Source: Acanthaster planci (lineage: Eukaryota > Echinodermata > Asteroidea > Valvatida > Acanthasteridae). From it: a stretch of 64,000 nucleotides of DNA. The notes beneath the pieces were generated by a model. That model ran no database searches. It worked only from the letters and a program-made list of their open reading frames with translations, and was not told the origin of the DNA. Positions 1 through 12,200 of this stretch are shown here, piece after piece; within the stretch, counting starts at the first letter, position 1, and each line of letters begins with the position of its first letter. The stretch covers positions 637,699 to 701,698 of the forward strand of contig NW_019091483.1 of NCBI RefSeq assembly GCF_001949145.1. Reading direction: 5' to 3'. The translations under genes and the position numbers were made by a program.

Positions 1-2317
1 GCTTGCAAAAATACAATATGTACATGTACATGATTATAAAATCGCTATAGAGTAAGCACATTCAGAAATTCTTGATGGTTACACAAGCTTTGTCCAATAT
101 AGCATAAAATAAAAATACTGTGCATCTCAGTAAAGTTAACAAAAGAAATTTGAAAATTGCTGACAATCAAATTGCTTCATACAAGCAGATTGGTATAAAC
201 AAACACTCAAATTGCAATTTTGCAAAACTAAAAAAATCCAGGAATGGATGTAGGATCTAATGAAATCATCTAGTTTTAAACTGATCATTTTGGGATTTAG
301 CATTGTACTAAAGATTGTCTGTGGATGCAAACGATATTAAAACAAAATTCCAAATCACAATTAAATCATGCAACCAAAAATCTGAAAGCCAAATTGAAAT
401 ATGTGAAATATCAAAAGTGTTGTCATTTAATATCACTGCAAATTTTAAACTGAACGCGAGTCAGGACATGTCTTTATTGCTTCACATTCATAATGCTGCA
501 TGTGCGATTGTAAAATGCTGAACAGTGCGGCTCTGTATGCATGCAATCCTCCTGTGCACTGTGTATTGCCTCAAACCAAACTGCAAAAATGAAAACTCAA
601 TTATTCATTCATTTTGCTTGAACATCAATCCTGTCCATGTCACATTAATGTCGCAAAGCTATTTGCCAATAATTCCTGTTTCACAAGACCTTGTATGGCT
701 TACTTGTTTTCATCATTGATACTGATGCGGCATCTACGAATAATGTACATGATTATAACTTGATTGAAGAATCACAGAATTGCAGAGATCACCTGCTTTC
801 TACAAATCTTAAGACATTTGGAAGTCAAAGAAAGCTCTACTCACTAAAAATCTAAATTTGAAACTGTCAAATATTTCAGAATATTTCAGTGACAAAAATG
901 TGACATGATCAGTTTCCAAGCATCCAAGCTAAATAACATGCACAAGCAAGCACAAGTTTTTATACAAAAGAATACATTAAGAAACCCTTCGTAAGTGGAC
1001 AAGTTCGCTATCCGACAGGGCGGAAAAGATTTTACTTCCAAGATAAATATATTGATGGCTACTTATTTTCAAGCAAACTTGAATTCTCAGTTCTGATTTA
1101 TTGATCCATGGCAACAAACAGTGTGACATACATGTACATGTGTAACTGTTGCATGGTCCATGTCAAACCCAGCGTACTGATCTGTTCTGACTTTACTCAC
1201 TATGCTATTTTTACGCCAAAAGCAAAATGCACAGCTGCAAAATTTTACTGTAAAATCACAGGCAGTGCATTTGTGTGCATAGGCCCCTATATAACATCTT
1301 TACTGTGCGTCAAGTTTGCTTGAACATAAATTCATTATCACCTTCGTGCATGCGAGATAACAATAATGGAACAGCTTTACACATGACTGTAAATACTGAA
1401 CCAAGAAACATCAGAGCAAAGACTCAGCAACCTTCAGATAGTTGCTGTTCTCTGCCAACTTATCTTGCCCTTGGTACTGATTGAGATAGATGGATAAAAT
1501 ATGTGTTTAAAAATGCAGTGGCCATTCAGCGCAACAGACGGTCAGTTTCTTATTAGTTTTCTGTTCCACAGAGTACAACCAAAACACGACACTGATTTTT
1601 GTCTATCGCATTGTGTCGTCATCAGGTTGCATGGCCACTGGCATTTACGAGCTTGGCTTGAATTACATTAATTGACTACTTGACATTTTTAGTCCAAACA
1701 AGGAATGAACTGGAATGGCTTAAACAATGCAAATGGTGTATCGTGTTGGCACTCCATGTTTTGAGTGTGTTTCAACGAGAGCACAGGGGTACACCTTGCA
1801 TTGTTTACACCGTTCTCATGCCAAGAAAAGACTACACGAAAAAAGTTTTCAGATATTAGTTTCAGAAACTCAATACCACAAAATCCATTCACTTTGGAGG
1901 TTGCTTTGGTCATTCATGAGCACACTGAATTCACGTTATCAGTGTACACGTAAACTGGCAATATGCTGGACATAGGATGGTGTCAGGAGTTCTGATCCTT
2001 TTAAGCACTGGCCGACGCTGTAGTCACTTTCAACTTGTTCTTTTTCCTCTGTAAAGGCGACAGAAAAAAAAATGGTTTGAACATCTTTTGTTACACTCCA
2101 AGACGAACTGGAATAATCCATTTTTGCAACACTCAAAACCACACAATGAAATTCTGTGCGGAGGTTAATTAAATTCTATGCCTCTCTCTAGTCAAGGATC
2201 AACACAAAACCAACCCTGTAACCACAGCTATGTTCTACTAACTTTGCCTAGATGCCCAGCCCTGCATGATGGCAATTGCCCAATGTTTCCATCTCTCCTT
2301 GCCAAAGGATTACATGT

Positions 2318-2568
2318 TCATGAAATCGTAGCGCTGCTTAAGCAAAACATTTGTTTAAGTGTAAAAAGCTTGCTTGACAAATCAGGATACCAGCCAAAAC
2401 TTCCTGTATGAGATTACATGTATATTGTTCTGGAATGATATTTACCTGTCTTTTGGTTAGCATGACAATCACATAGAGTTTGAGCTGGTACCCTTTGTTA
2501 ATTGAGCAAGGTTTTTTTTTGTGCTTAAGCAACTTCTGTGCTTAAGCACCTCTATGAAATTGCCCCCA
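2318..2568. mobile_element. Foldback MITE, copy 1 (CTTAAGCA family)
   Basis: About 250 bp with inverted ends built around GCTTAAGCA and the outer sequence GAAATTGCCCC. It aligns along its length with copies at 2,701-2,943 and 30,451-30,788, sharing an internal stretch containing CTTGCTTGACAAATCAGG. It is the most diverged copy at its left end. No coding capacity is seen, so it is a non-autonomous DNA element; the superfamily is not determined. Confidence 0.75.
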
Positions 2569-2700
2569 GGCAATGACTTACACGACTATTACAGTAAACA
2601 ACTCTCATATTTAGAATGTAAACTGCACAGTAATAACCGAATTTCTCGTTTGGACCTGAAACTCTGCTTATACATGATCCCTGATATCTCAATATAAAAA

Positions 2701-2943
2701 GGGGCCAATTTCGTAGAGCTGCTTAAGCACAAAATTTGCTTAAGCATGAAAAAAACTTGCTTGATAAATCAAGTAACCAGCCAAAACTCCATGTGATGTA
2801 TATTGTTCTGGGGTTGTATTTAGCTGTTTTGGGGTTAGCATGACAATCAGATAGAGTTTGAGCCAGTAACCTTTGTTTATTAAGCAAATTTTTTTTCCGC
2901 TGAAGCAAGTTTTGTGCTTAACCAGCTCTATGAAATTGGCCCC
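2701..2943. mobile_element. Foldback MITE, copy 2 (CTTAAGCA family)
   Basis: The best-preserved copy. The left end reads GGGGCCAATTTCGTAGAGCT and the right end is its imperfect reverse complement, AGCTCTATGAAATTGGCCCC. Each end carries CTTAAGCA-type sub-repeats that are themselves palindromic. It lies only ~130 bp from copy 1 in the same orientation. Confidence 0.85.
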
Positions 2944-3027
2944 AGAACCTCTAAATTTTTCTCAACTTTGTAAAACCGAATGGAAATTTTACCAGGGCTG
3001 ATCAATATATACAGTGGAGATATCAGG

Positions 3028-5536
3028 TTAAAACAGATTGAACTGCAGGTCACACAGTGAGCAAGTTGCACCGAGGACAACATATGCACCTTGGTTCAAG
3101 GTCCACTTATCTTGAGCCACATACATCAGTGCAGGGATACAGTACTGAGCCACACCCAGTTCATCTGGTTCAGCGCAGTTCATCATCCATACTGGAAACA
3201 CGGCTTTCGTGTAGAACTGTTGAGGAAGCATACGATATGGTCATGATAGGCTTTGGTGCTTGAAATGACTCACACAATGCAGTAGAACACTCCTGGATCT
3301 AAATTTCATTTGCTTGCAAAAGTTCCCAAATAACTGAAGTGTGTATTCTAATAACCAGCAGTGATTTTATGTCATATGAAAGATAAGAAGACAACCCTGG
3401 ACTCTGCAATCAAGGTCATTAACCCAAACCCTCCTCAATCCTTCACCTGTTGGAGGACTGAGGAGTGTTAGGGTTAATGGTACAGCCACTACTGTCCTTC
3501 AACAAGCAATCCAATTTGAAATATGTTCAACCCTGCTGACAAACAGTCTTGATAGAACCCAGAATTTTCCAGCAGACAAAGGTTCTTGGCCTGTTTTGGG
3601 AGTTTACAGAGAACTCAAAACATTCCGCTAGAAATCGTTTTGGGGACAGATTTCTCAAAAGTATGATACAGGAATATCTTTTATTCCACTGCATATAAGA
3701 TCATATTTCTTTGCTTGTTGCAAAAGAAATACATATAAGGGCCACCCTGCATTAGTTTCCACGCAAACAAACGGGGTTGTCCTCAAGTAAAAAATGTCTG
3801 AAAGACATCATTTTCCAACTTATCCTACAGATGAACATCTGTGCCTTTTTGTTTATGTTTGTCAACATCTCAGCAAAACTGCACCAAATGATTATGAACT
3901 ACTATCGATGCACAAAATGGAAATGTCGGGTATCCAGAAAAGGAATACCTGCAAAATTCTTGTGCACAAAAGAGGAAATCTACTTCTTCCCACAATGCAT
4001 TCTTAAAAAAAAGTTCCTGGTGCTTTGTATCATAAATCACTCCAATTAGCCTACAAAACAAGATATCTTTCTAAAAAAATATCCAAAAAATCCAGTCCTT
4101 GCCTTTGGGCATCCAATGTGGCCATCCAACTTCTGCAGCTCTGAGGGTGTTATGAGATAGACACACCCTTCCACTGAGCTGTCTGGGCTGAAAGCAATAT
4201 TGGGGAATCCTCCTGCTTCCAAGTCAGCACCTGGGGGAGACATTACAAAAATGACAGAGGCCTACAAAAGGAAAACCTGAGAATCAAAATGCCCTCGCAA
4301 ATGCTAATGTCTCTTTTATAAGTTTTGCTTTTGGTCATAAAAATTCAAATGCTTAAGTGCAAGTTAAGGTTATCGTAAAAACTCAGAAAGTATGGATTGC
4401 ATTGATGAGATGGACTTGGAGATATTTCTCTGACATAAAAAAAAAGCATGAGATGTTCTGTAACCTCGTTTGTTGAATGTCAACTGGAAGCCAAACAAGA
4501 TACCCCAGAGTCTGTGGTCTGCCTCTCTGCCAATGTAAGATGACATTCTGCGTGCAAACAGGACAAAGTAATCACTCTGCATTGGTTGAAGACAATCACA
4601 GTACAAATCATATTAAAAAAGCAAAAAAGCAGTAACAGGCATTCAGTCAACTCTAAATGTACATTTATTTGTTAAATAAATGCACATTTAGAGTTGACTA
4701 CTCCATTTTATGTTTGTTTTAATTTTTCAAATTTATAACTTTCTTCATTCAGTGCCACGATGTGGATACTTTAAGGTAGAGGGTTTGCGGATACACCATG
4801 TGGAAAATATCTCTTTTGAGTATGTGTGGTTCTGAAAAGAACCGGATACTTTATCTGCAACAAATTTTTAAGGACATCTGCTGTGATTACATTCCAACCA
4901 GCTCAAAGACAGAGCTGCCATATTTTCTGTTTTGTTAATGCTCACCACTGCCCAAATGAACAAGTCAACAAAGAAGTTATATTCCTTTTCCCTTTATATT
5001 CCATGAGAAACCCAGCATGAAAGATATTGACCAACCTGCTCTTATTCATGTCGGCTCCATATGCAAAGTAGTAAAGGAACCCTGATGGTGGTTTGGCATT
5101 GATCTTGAAGCACAGAGGAGCAGGAGCTCTGGCTGCAGGAAAATGAGTGTCCCTTGGATACCTGTCAAACACGTGGCACAGTAAATAAAATAAATTACAA
5201 CTGACTGTTAACTGAGTGATGAATGACCAGGCTGCTGAGTGGCCAAACTTTGATAAACTGTATGAATCTATGAAGTACAAACGCTGCTAACCTTGGTTTT
5301 GACAATGGCTTGGCCACTACCTCCAAAGTTTCTGCCTCAAGTCTGGAACAAGAAAGGTTAAGAGAATTAAGCAAAGTTAAAATATATCAGCAACCACAGA
5401 CTGTAACAATATATGCTGTGTTAATGCAATTCACTTACATCCAACAAATCTGATGTACACATTCAACAAAGAATGCAATCCCAAGAACAACAATACAAAC
5501 TGTTTCATATTACCTCCGATACTGTGATCGCCACAT
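3028..5536 (-). CDS. Gamma-glutamylcyclotransferase-fold protein, probable pseudoenzyme (6 exons, 199 aa)
   Basis: Exons by splice signals: 5536-5514, 5342-5292, 5161-5036, 4547-4465, 4230-4103, 3216-3028; total 600 bp in one frame. The GGCT/AIG2 fold is seen from YYFAYGADMNKSR (family Tyr-Gly-Ser-Asn loop), then LWGILFGFQLTFNKRG, GGFPNIAFSPD, and GCVYLITPSELQKLDGHIG. GGCT enzymes act on gamma-glutamyl peptides and place a Glu in the segment after Leu-Asp (LDEQEG in mammals); here that segment reads LDGHIG, so the catalytic Glu appears to be Ile. Intron 5 uses a GC donor (AAG|GCAAGG). The first exon (MWRSQYRR) is short and least certain. The last exon could also splice at CAAG|GTGCAT. I infer a GGCT-like protein that may be inactive. 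It lies downstream of, and in the same orientation as, the unidentified large gene. Confidence 0.72.
3418..3478 (-). mobile_element. TTAACCC palindromic mini-element, copy a
   Basis: A ~60-bp near-perfect inverted repeat with ends TTAACCC...GGGTTAA and a centre containing CACCTGTTGG. It is in the opposite orientation to the copies at 38,919, 40,118 and 55,500. It lies in intron 5 of the GGCT-like gene. No coding capacity. Confidence 0.8.
4645..4699. repeat. Long perfect-type hairpin (55 bp)
   Basis: The left arm starts AGTCAACTCTAAATGTACAT and the right arm ends ATGCACATTTAGAGTTGACT; about 25 paired positions enclose a short AT-rich loop (TTATTTGTTAAATAAA). It sits in intron 3 of the GGCT-like gene. 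It is probably the remnant of a palindromic MITE. It could also fold in the pre-mRNA. Confidence 0.85.
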
Positions 5537-6251
5537 GATGTTGCCTATATGTATATATACATATGTGTATATAAATGAGCCTGAAACTCCAAGTGCAGAC
5601 TTTTTATCCACAAGGTCCAGCTGCATAGGACAAATTGCCAGTAAGCTGACTCCACAGATTGCTTTCACTTGGACCCATGCAAAGGAGCAAGACATCATTG
5701 TATATTTAGGTTTCTATTTCTGCTTGATGTGTCTTTCGTATGGATGTTGGGCTGCCAGTAAGGTGATTCATGGGACCCTGCCATTTAATGCAGGGATGAA
5801 CTATGAGCAGAGTTTCTCTTTACAATTTCTGTAAAGAAATATTAACTAGTTTGATATTTCCAAAAGGCGTGACTGTGTCAGAAAACTGAGTAAAAGAATT
5901 ATGCAATCTGGTTAAACTTCAATTCTACAATGCAATAATGTCAAATACCCATTTGCTTCTGAATTAATTTCCCATTACAATTGTTAAATGCACGCAGCCA
6001 ATTGTTTTCTAGCAGGTGTTTCTGAATCCTGGATAGTGCAGTGTAGTTGCCACTGACATAAAACAGGATATTGGACAGGTGTTAGCCATTGCCATCCACT
6101 GTACAGACAGAGCAGCTCACAATGAATTGATTTTTGCATTATTAAAGTTGTATTATTTATGTCAAAAGTGCCAAATGTGGACAAATAAAATGATTTCCAG
6201 AAATACGCTGTGATCTTCAATTTTGTGGACATAAAGCAGCATGACACAAAA

Positions 6252-9200
6252 TCAAAACGGAAATGTGAAAGTTTTGCAGACATGTAAAATCACATAAGAC
6301 ACAAAAAAATCTGGGGTGCACTTATAGCATTCAGGAACATAAATCTGATGGCTATAGAGAGTTCTTTTCCGGACTTCTGTTGCCAGTTCAGAAATTAAAA
6401 AATGCAAGCACCTTGACTGATCCAAATTGACCTCGTATGCTGAACCGCAATCGCTGCTCTCTCCATTTGTTGACATTATCTCTGTCTGCTTCTTGGATGA
6501 CTCCTCACTCTGAGGGGATGCTTTTCTCTGCATCTCGCTCCAGCATCCACTGTCCACCATCATGTCATTTGACACCATGCTGCACTCCAACTGTTCAGAT
6601 TGCTCACTGACGCCATTACACAACCTTGACATGTCATTTCTGAATTCAAATTCTGAGAGGAAAGCCTGGGGTTTCCTCTTTGCACTCTCCTGTCTTGACC
6701 CACACTTCATCTTGGTACCCTGTAAGAGCATAAGGTTACCCTGGCCGAACCTGGGCGATGTCAGTGCCTCGCTCAAGAAACCTTTCTGCCCTGGTTTCTC
6801 TATCATTGCCTGGTATTCCAGGATCAGATGTCTTTGGATTGACTTCTCTTCAATCTCTGCTTCCTGACTCCACGAGTACATTATTTCTTTAATTCCTCTT
6901 GTGCTTTGTAGGCCTTCCGCAGCACTGTAACTTCTTTGAGGAGCACCTGAGGTTAATGGGTTATTGTCTATGACAGCTGAAGTAGATTTGATTGTCTGTT
7001 TGTGTCCTAATGATCCAAGTTTTTCATTGAAAGTGCTGCAAGGGCACAGACACATGTCCTCATCGAGGCCACATATTCCACAGAAGAGGACTGGCTCATC
7101 TACTTCAGGAATGTCATCCTCATAATCGTCACTAACGGTATCATCCTGTCTTGGCTGGAAACTGTCTGACTCCAAGTACAAGTAAGAATCTCTTTGCATA
7201 GTTAGACAGTCTTCTTCAGCAGGGTTATGCGTATGCGTTATTTCATTCAGTCTGTGTTGTGTTCCCCCTGTACCCGTTCCAGATGGTGGGTTACCTTGCG
7301 AATTCCCAGTATCACTCACGCCATTGGTGTCTGAACCATCTCCACCCCCACAAGCCGAACCACTGCCACCACCACTACGGGCACCACCACCACCTTGCCC
7401 ACCCTGATTACCATCCTGATCTTCATCATCTTTCTTGAAACTGTTACCATGACATCCGCTGCTCTCATTACCTTGTGTTTCCTCTTTACTGCTGTCCTCT
7501 TCTGCTGGTTTTTCACATTCTCCATCAGGCAATTCAGTTCTGTCTCCATTGCATTCATGAGAATGTGTAATCACCTTGCTCTCATCAGCAATATCAACCA
7601 CTTCTGCTATATTAACTTCCTCTGATTCCTGATCAATGTCATTGAGGACTGTATCTGCTGAATGGCCAGTTGTGTCTTGGTTTTGCTCAACAGTCAAGTC
7701 TGGTCCTTCTTTGGATGTGATTTCTGATTTTTGTCCATTTCCATCAAGCTGAATAGTGGTGATAGTATCTACACTAGCCTCTGGATCAGCAGCCACAAAA
7801 TCCCCCTTGGCAACAGGAATATTGGAAGTGTTCTCACCAACCTCTCTTGGTTGTTCGGCAAGAGGGTCCACATTGCCATTTTCTTGGGGTTGAATGCCAG
7901 ATTCTATTGTCAGGGGTTTTACATCATCTTTTGCAGACGAGCTTCCAATTTCTGTGTCTGTTGGTTTTCCTTCTTTATTCCGTTCAAGGCCCTTGTCATT
8001 AACATTTACAGTTTGACCATCATCATTTGTCTCCCCTAAAGTCAGTTCTGCTGCACTGTCTCCAGCAGATGTGAGGTCTTGATCTACGTTTATGCTGGAA
8101 TTGCTGGTTGAATTTTGTACATTTTCTACAAGCCCGCTGTCAATGTACTTGTACAACGTACTTGCTGTTATGCCATGATCTTTTACACTTTCTTCTTTTG
8201 ATTTGTCTGTGGAAGAATTGTCAGATGTATTTGTATGTACAGAAATGTCTTTTTGAAAGTCTTCATTTGTTGGGGTTTCATATTCTCTGCTTTGGCACTC
8301 GGTGTCATCATTGGTTACACTGTTTTCTTCATTTGGTTCTTTGGCTTTGCTTAAAGAGCTTAATGATCCACGTTCGACATTTGATTCTTTGCCAGCTTGT
8401 TTCACACTTCCATCCTCTCCCAAGCCATCCTCGGACACCATGTCGGTCAGCTCAAAGCTGGCCTGATCTATCTCAATGTCATCCATTGAGCTCTGCCGCC
8501 TCATCAGTGTGCTGCTGCCTGTACGGCTGGTCGGAGTGTCAGACCTTGTCTCCGTATCAGCAAAATAGGTGTCATATTTCTGGTCCAAGGCGTTGTCTTC
8601 CTCCACTGTGCTCTTCTTGGCGCTGTTGGTGACCCTCTGGACCATGTCGCTGAGCACCCTGGCTGCCCCTCCTTCATTCATGTAATCGCTCATGGTGGCT
8701 TTCACCTCATCCTTGACAGCTGATTCCTTCTCATCTTCTACTTTCTCCTCTGGAATCTTGTCCTCACTTGCAGGGGCATCCCCAGAAGCAGTCACCTCCT
8801 CTTCCACCTGCTGGGAACTCAGATCTATCTTGCTGCCGCTCTCATAGCTGGTTGCGTAGGCCTCAGAGATCTGAGGGACTCTGCTCTGGTCATCTTGGCT
8901 CTCCTTGTCCTCATGCTGGTGTTCACTGGCTGCATCCCTGTTGTAGGGTACCCCTGGGATTTCCATGTGGCTGGTCAGGGCATCTTGGAGGTAGGATACG
9001 TTGTCACCCGAGAGACTGGCTAAGCTGTTTGGTGGCTTTCGGACACCAGACAGGACCTGACTAAGTTTGCATGTTTCGTCTTCAGTTCCTTCCTCTGTTT
9101 TTCTATTAAAAAGAAATTCAAAGACACCTTTTAACCATAATATAACAAACTGCACAGCACTGCTTGTATGCCAGTGCTGAGCCTATGGCTTAATCATTAG

Positions 9201-12200
9201 AATATTTTCTGAACAATATTCATTTTAACATCTGCCTATTTAATATTCATGTGCATCTTTTTCAAAATAGCAATGCACTTGAAGTTAACTTTATAAAAAA
9301 GGGCAAGCACCAACCCCAATTCATCTTCAAGATGCTTGTCTCTGTCTGTTGATAGCTGGGAGACAATGGACGTGCGATGGACAGACTCTCCTGTCATCGG
9401 TCGCGGCTGGAATATATCAGCGGGAAGCATGCTAAGAAGTTCTCGCTTTCGTTGCAACATCCGACTTTCACTGGGTCCATGATCCATTTCCTCTGCAAGG
9501 TTTCAAGTTAGATTTGCTCAAAATCTTGGAAAAATCATCATGAAAACGCGCGCCTTTTCCAAATTTTGTTAGTGTAGACTAACTTTAAATCAGAAAAAAG
9601 TTAAAAATTACCTGGTTGGATGCCTTTGCAGTTATCAATGGTAGGCCCAGAAAGCTTAAATGTATGCAGTGGCTTCAACCTACAACAGAAGCATAAATAG
9701 TTTAATACTGATATGTAAATCAATCATTTCTTGAAGTTTGAAATTTGCTGCGAGTGCTTTGAACTTTATAAACAAAGATCATCTTTCACTAAGAAAATTT
9801 AAGTCCAATGACCAAACAGAACCTGTAACTGCCATACCTCCCCTTCAGTAATCTCCCCCCTCTCCTGCTCTGTGGAGGGGACTGTTGGCGGTTCAGCCCT
9901 CTAGTGACCTCCCTCAGAGCATAAATGCTACGTTCCTTCAGGTCTTGGCTGGGTGACACGGGACGATCCTGTGACATGATGAGGGCAGAATATAAGACAG
10001 TGCATTGAGAAGCTAAAATGAATTTAAAGAAACCTGGGGATGTTTGCTAAAATTCCTTCCCAAAATAGCGATGGTAATTAGACACAGCAACTCATATTTA
10101 TACATGTACTGAGGAATGTGCAGTGCCTATTTGTTAAGACTTTTAAGGCTGCAAGAAAATGATAGTGTAAATGAATCTCGTCCAAGTTGACACAAGTTCA
10201 AAACACCTGAACAAAAATGATAATTTGCAGCTTAATACTGGATGTTGATAATGACAATTTACATGTTAACATACATGTGTACACATAAATAGTCACACCC
10301 ATAAACAAACAAGCCTCTCTTCTTCTCTGTCAAATTGAACTTCGGGAGACATTTGCACTCAAATACAGAAATTCTACTCCTGCAGTTTTTGTAACTGGAT
10401 GAGATTAGATGTACATGACTCTATTACAGACAAATTTTCTGGCACAGAGTCATGAAGGGAATGCACACTTGCACTAGCAACTTGGAGCCATCAAAACAAC
10501 TCTGAAATGAACAAGCCGCATTTCTTTGATTGTACAGGTAAAAGTTAAGGAATTCTGAAATAAAATAGACCATCATGCTGATCAGGCAGGATGATAAGTG
10601 ATGAATTATTGCTAAACATTTTCTCATCCCTGTTCCAAGGCAGCTGTCAGCTTCAGTTTAACTTCAATAAAATAGTTGCTGAGGTGGATATAAAGCCAGC
10701 TAAAAGTCCATGCAGGTGTGCAAGGCTGCAACACTTAGTTTCTATGGAGCACGTACTGTTGGAAGAATGGCCTAGCGCCAACAAGGCCTTTGCGCCAGAC
10801 ACAATGGGCAACAAGGAACCACTGACAAAAAAGATGATTAGATTAACTTGAGTAGTGAGGTGGTGGGGAGGGGCTGAGAAAAAAAGCTATCTACTGTATG
10901 TGTAGTTGTGCTGACTGAACAAACCACAGGAAAGCCTGTGGCTCATTCCATGACATATACATGTACGTACATATTATGTGTACCAATATATCATGGACAA
11001 AACAGGTCCACAAACTTGTAAAAGTACAAAAACACATGGGAGAAAAGTAATCTTGTTCTCCTACTGATGATGGCAAAACCTTCATTCAGGTTTTATAGTG
11101 TAGGGCAAACCTGCTGAAATTCTGTTGTGGTATAATCAATCCCATGGGAAAATGATACCAGGGCTGAAGACTCCTTGCCATGATTAAACAAAACTTCACA
11201 ACTAACCAACAGAAAGTTGACTCAGCAGCAAAATATTCTTTCATTAACAAAACATGAAAAAAAAGTCAGCTGCTGGATGAAAAAAGTTAAGTTTTCACAG
11301 AATCAGTCTTTATTTTCCTTTGATGGTAATATACATAAAGTATGCTTATGGCTTGCTGACGACAGTTCTCTTATTAATAGCAGTTCACTGACATCTGGAA
11401 CTTCATCTTCTACCAGGAGGCTAAAAAAAGGTGACATCTGACAAAATTCCAAACACCCAACGATAAATTACGCTTGATTTCTACTTACTAATGGCACTTC
11501 CGCATTCACGTCATGCTTGAAAGGCTGGGAGACATGAACATTTGGCTTTGGGGCCAACGCCTCTGCTGCTACACTCTGAGGGAGCGGGGCCAGTTTCTGC
11601 CGATCATTAGGGGTGCCATGTTGGGGCCAATATTTGTTGCCCATGGACCAGAGGTCAGGAGGGCCTGCCAGAAATGCTGAACTCCTACAGGTGATGACAG
11701 ACACCAATCCGAAATATTTATAAGACACTCCATACTGATACATGCATGTACAGCAGACAACTTCTACATAAATTTAATATTGGAACATAAAAAGGAATCA
11801 GAAAGAACAAACTTGAGGAATTCCATCATTGCAAAATTACTCAAAGGTGCTTGCTGTTATGTTATTTCTTTAGGGCTTCTTTTTTATGACTAAAACACTT
11901 TAAATAAGAAACTGAGTCTAGACCTGTAACAGCTTGGAGACTGTTCAGCATCTTTACTTCAGAGCAACAAAGAGAGAAGACGTAGAAACACTAACCTAGA
12001 GTTGTTTGAATGTACATGTACATCTACACGTACCTCCACAAAAGCCATCATTATTTTAACAGGGTAAGTTGAAAATGTAAGTTTAAATTTATATGGCAAT
12101 GAAGTGAGTTTCAATGACAGTACCAAGAGGAAAGAAAATCTGGGTGTTTTAATACCTCTGTTGGGACTACACCACAAATGTGAAGGCTGCAAGAGCCTGC

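Larger units (their letters stand above)
1..3027. other. Intergenic / 3' flank, no gene seen
   Basis: No open frame here has exon-like splice signals or a recognisable protein. The stretch is AT-rich and holds two copies of a foldback MITE (about 2,318-2,568 and 2,701-2,943). It must also contain the 3' untranslated region of the minus-strand gene ending at 3,028. A weak inverted pair near 1,515-1,640 (arms around GTTGCATGGCCACT) may be another decayed element. Confidence 0.6.

Noticed and set aside
5535-5834. Plus-strand 99-codon frame opposite the first GGCT exon
   Set aside because: No family resemblance, and it overlaps the better-supported minus-strand first exon and intron; treated as a chance frame.
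8108-8632. 174-codon plus-strand frame rich in Cys and His
   Set aside because: It is the antisense shadow of the long minus-strand exon 9,102-6,252; its composition follows from the Ser/acidic codons on the other strand.
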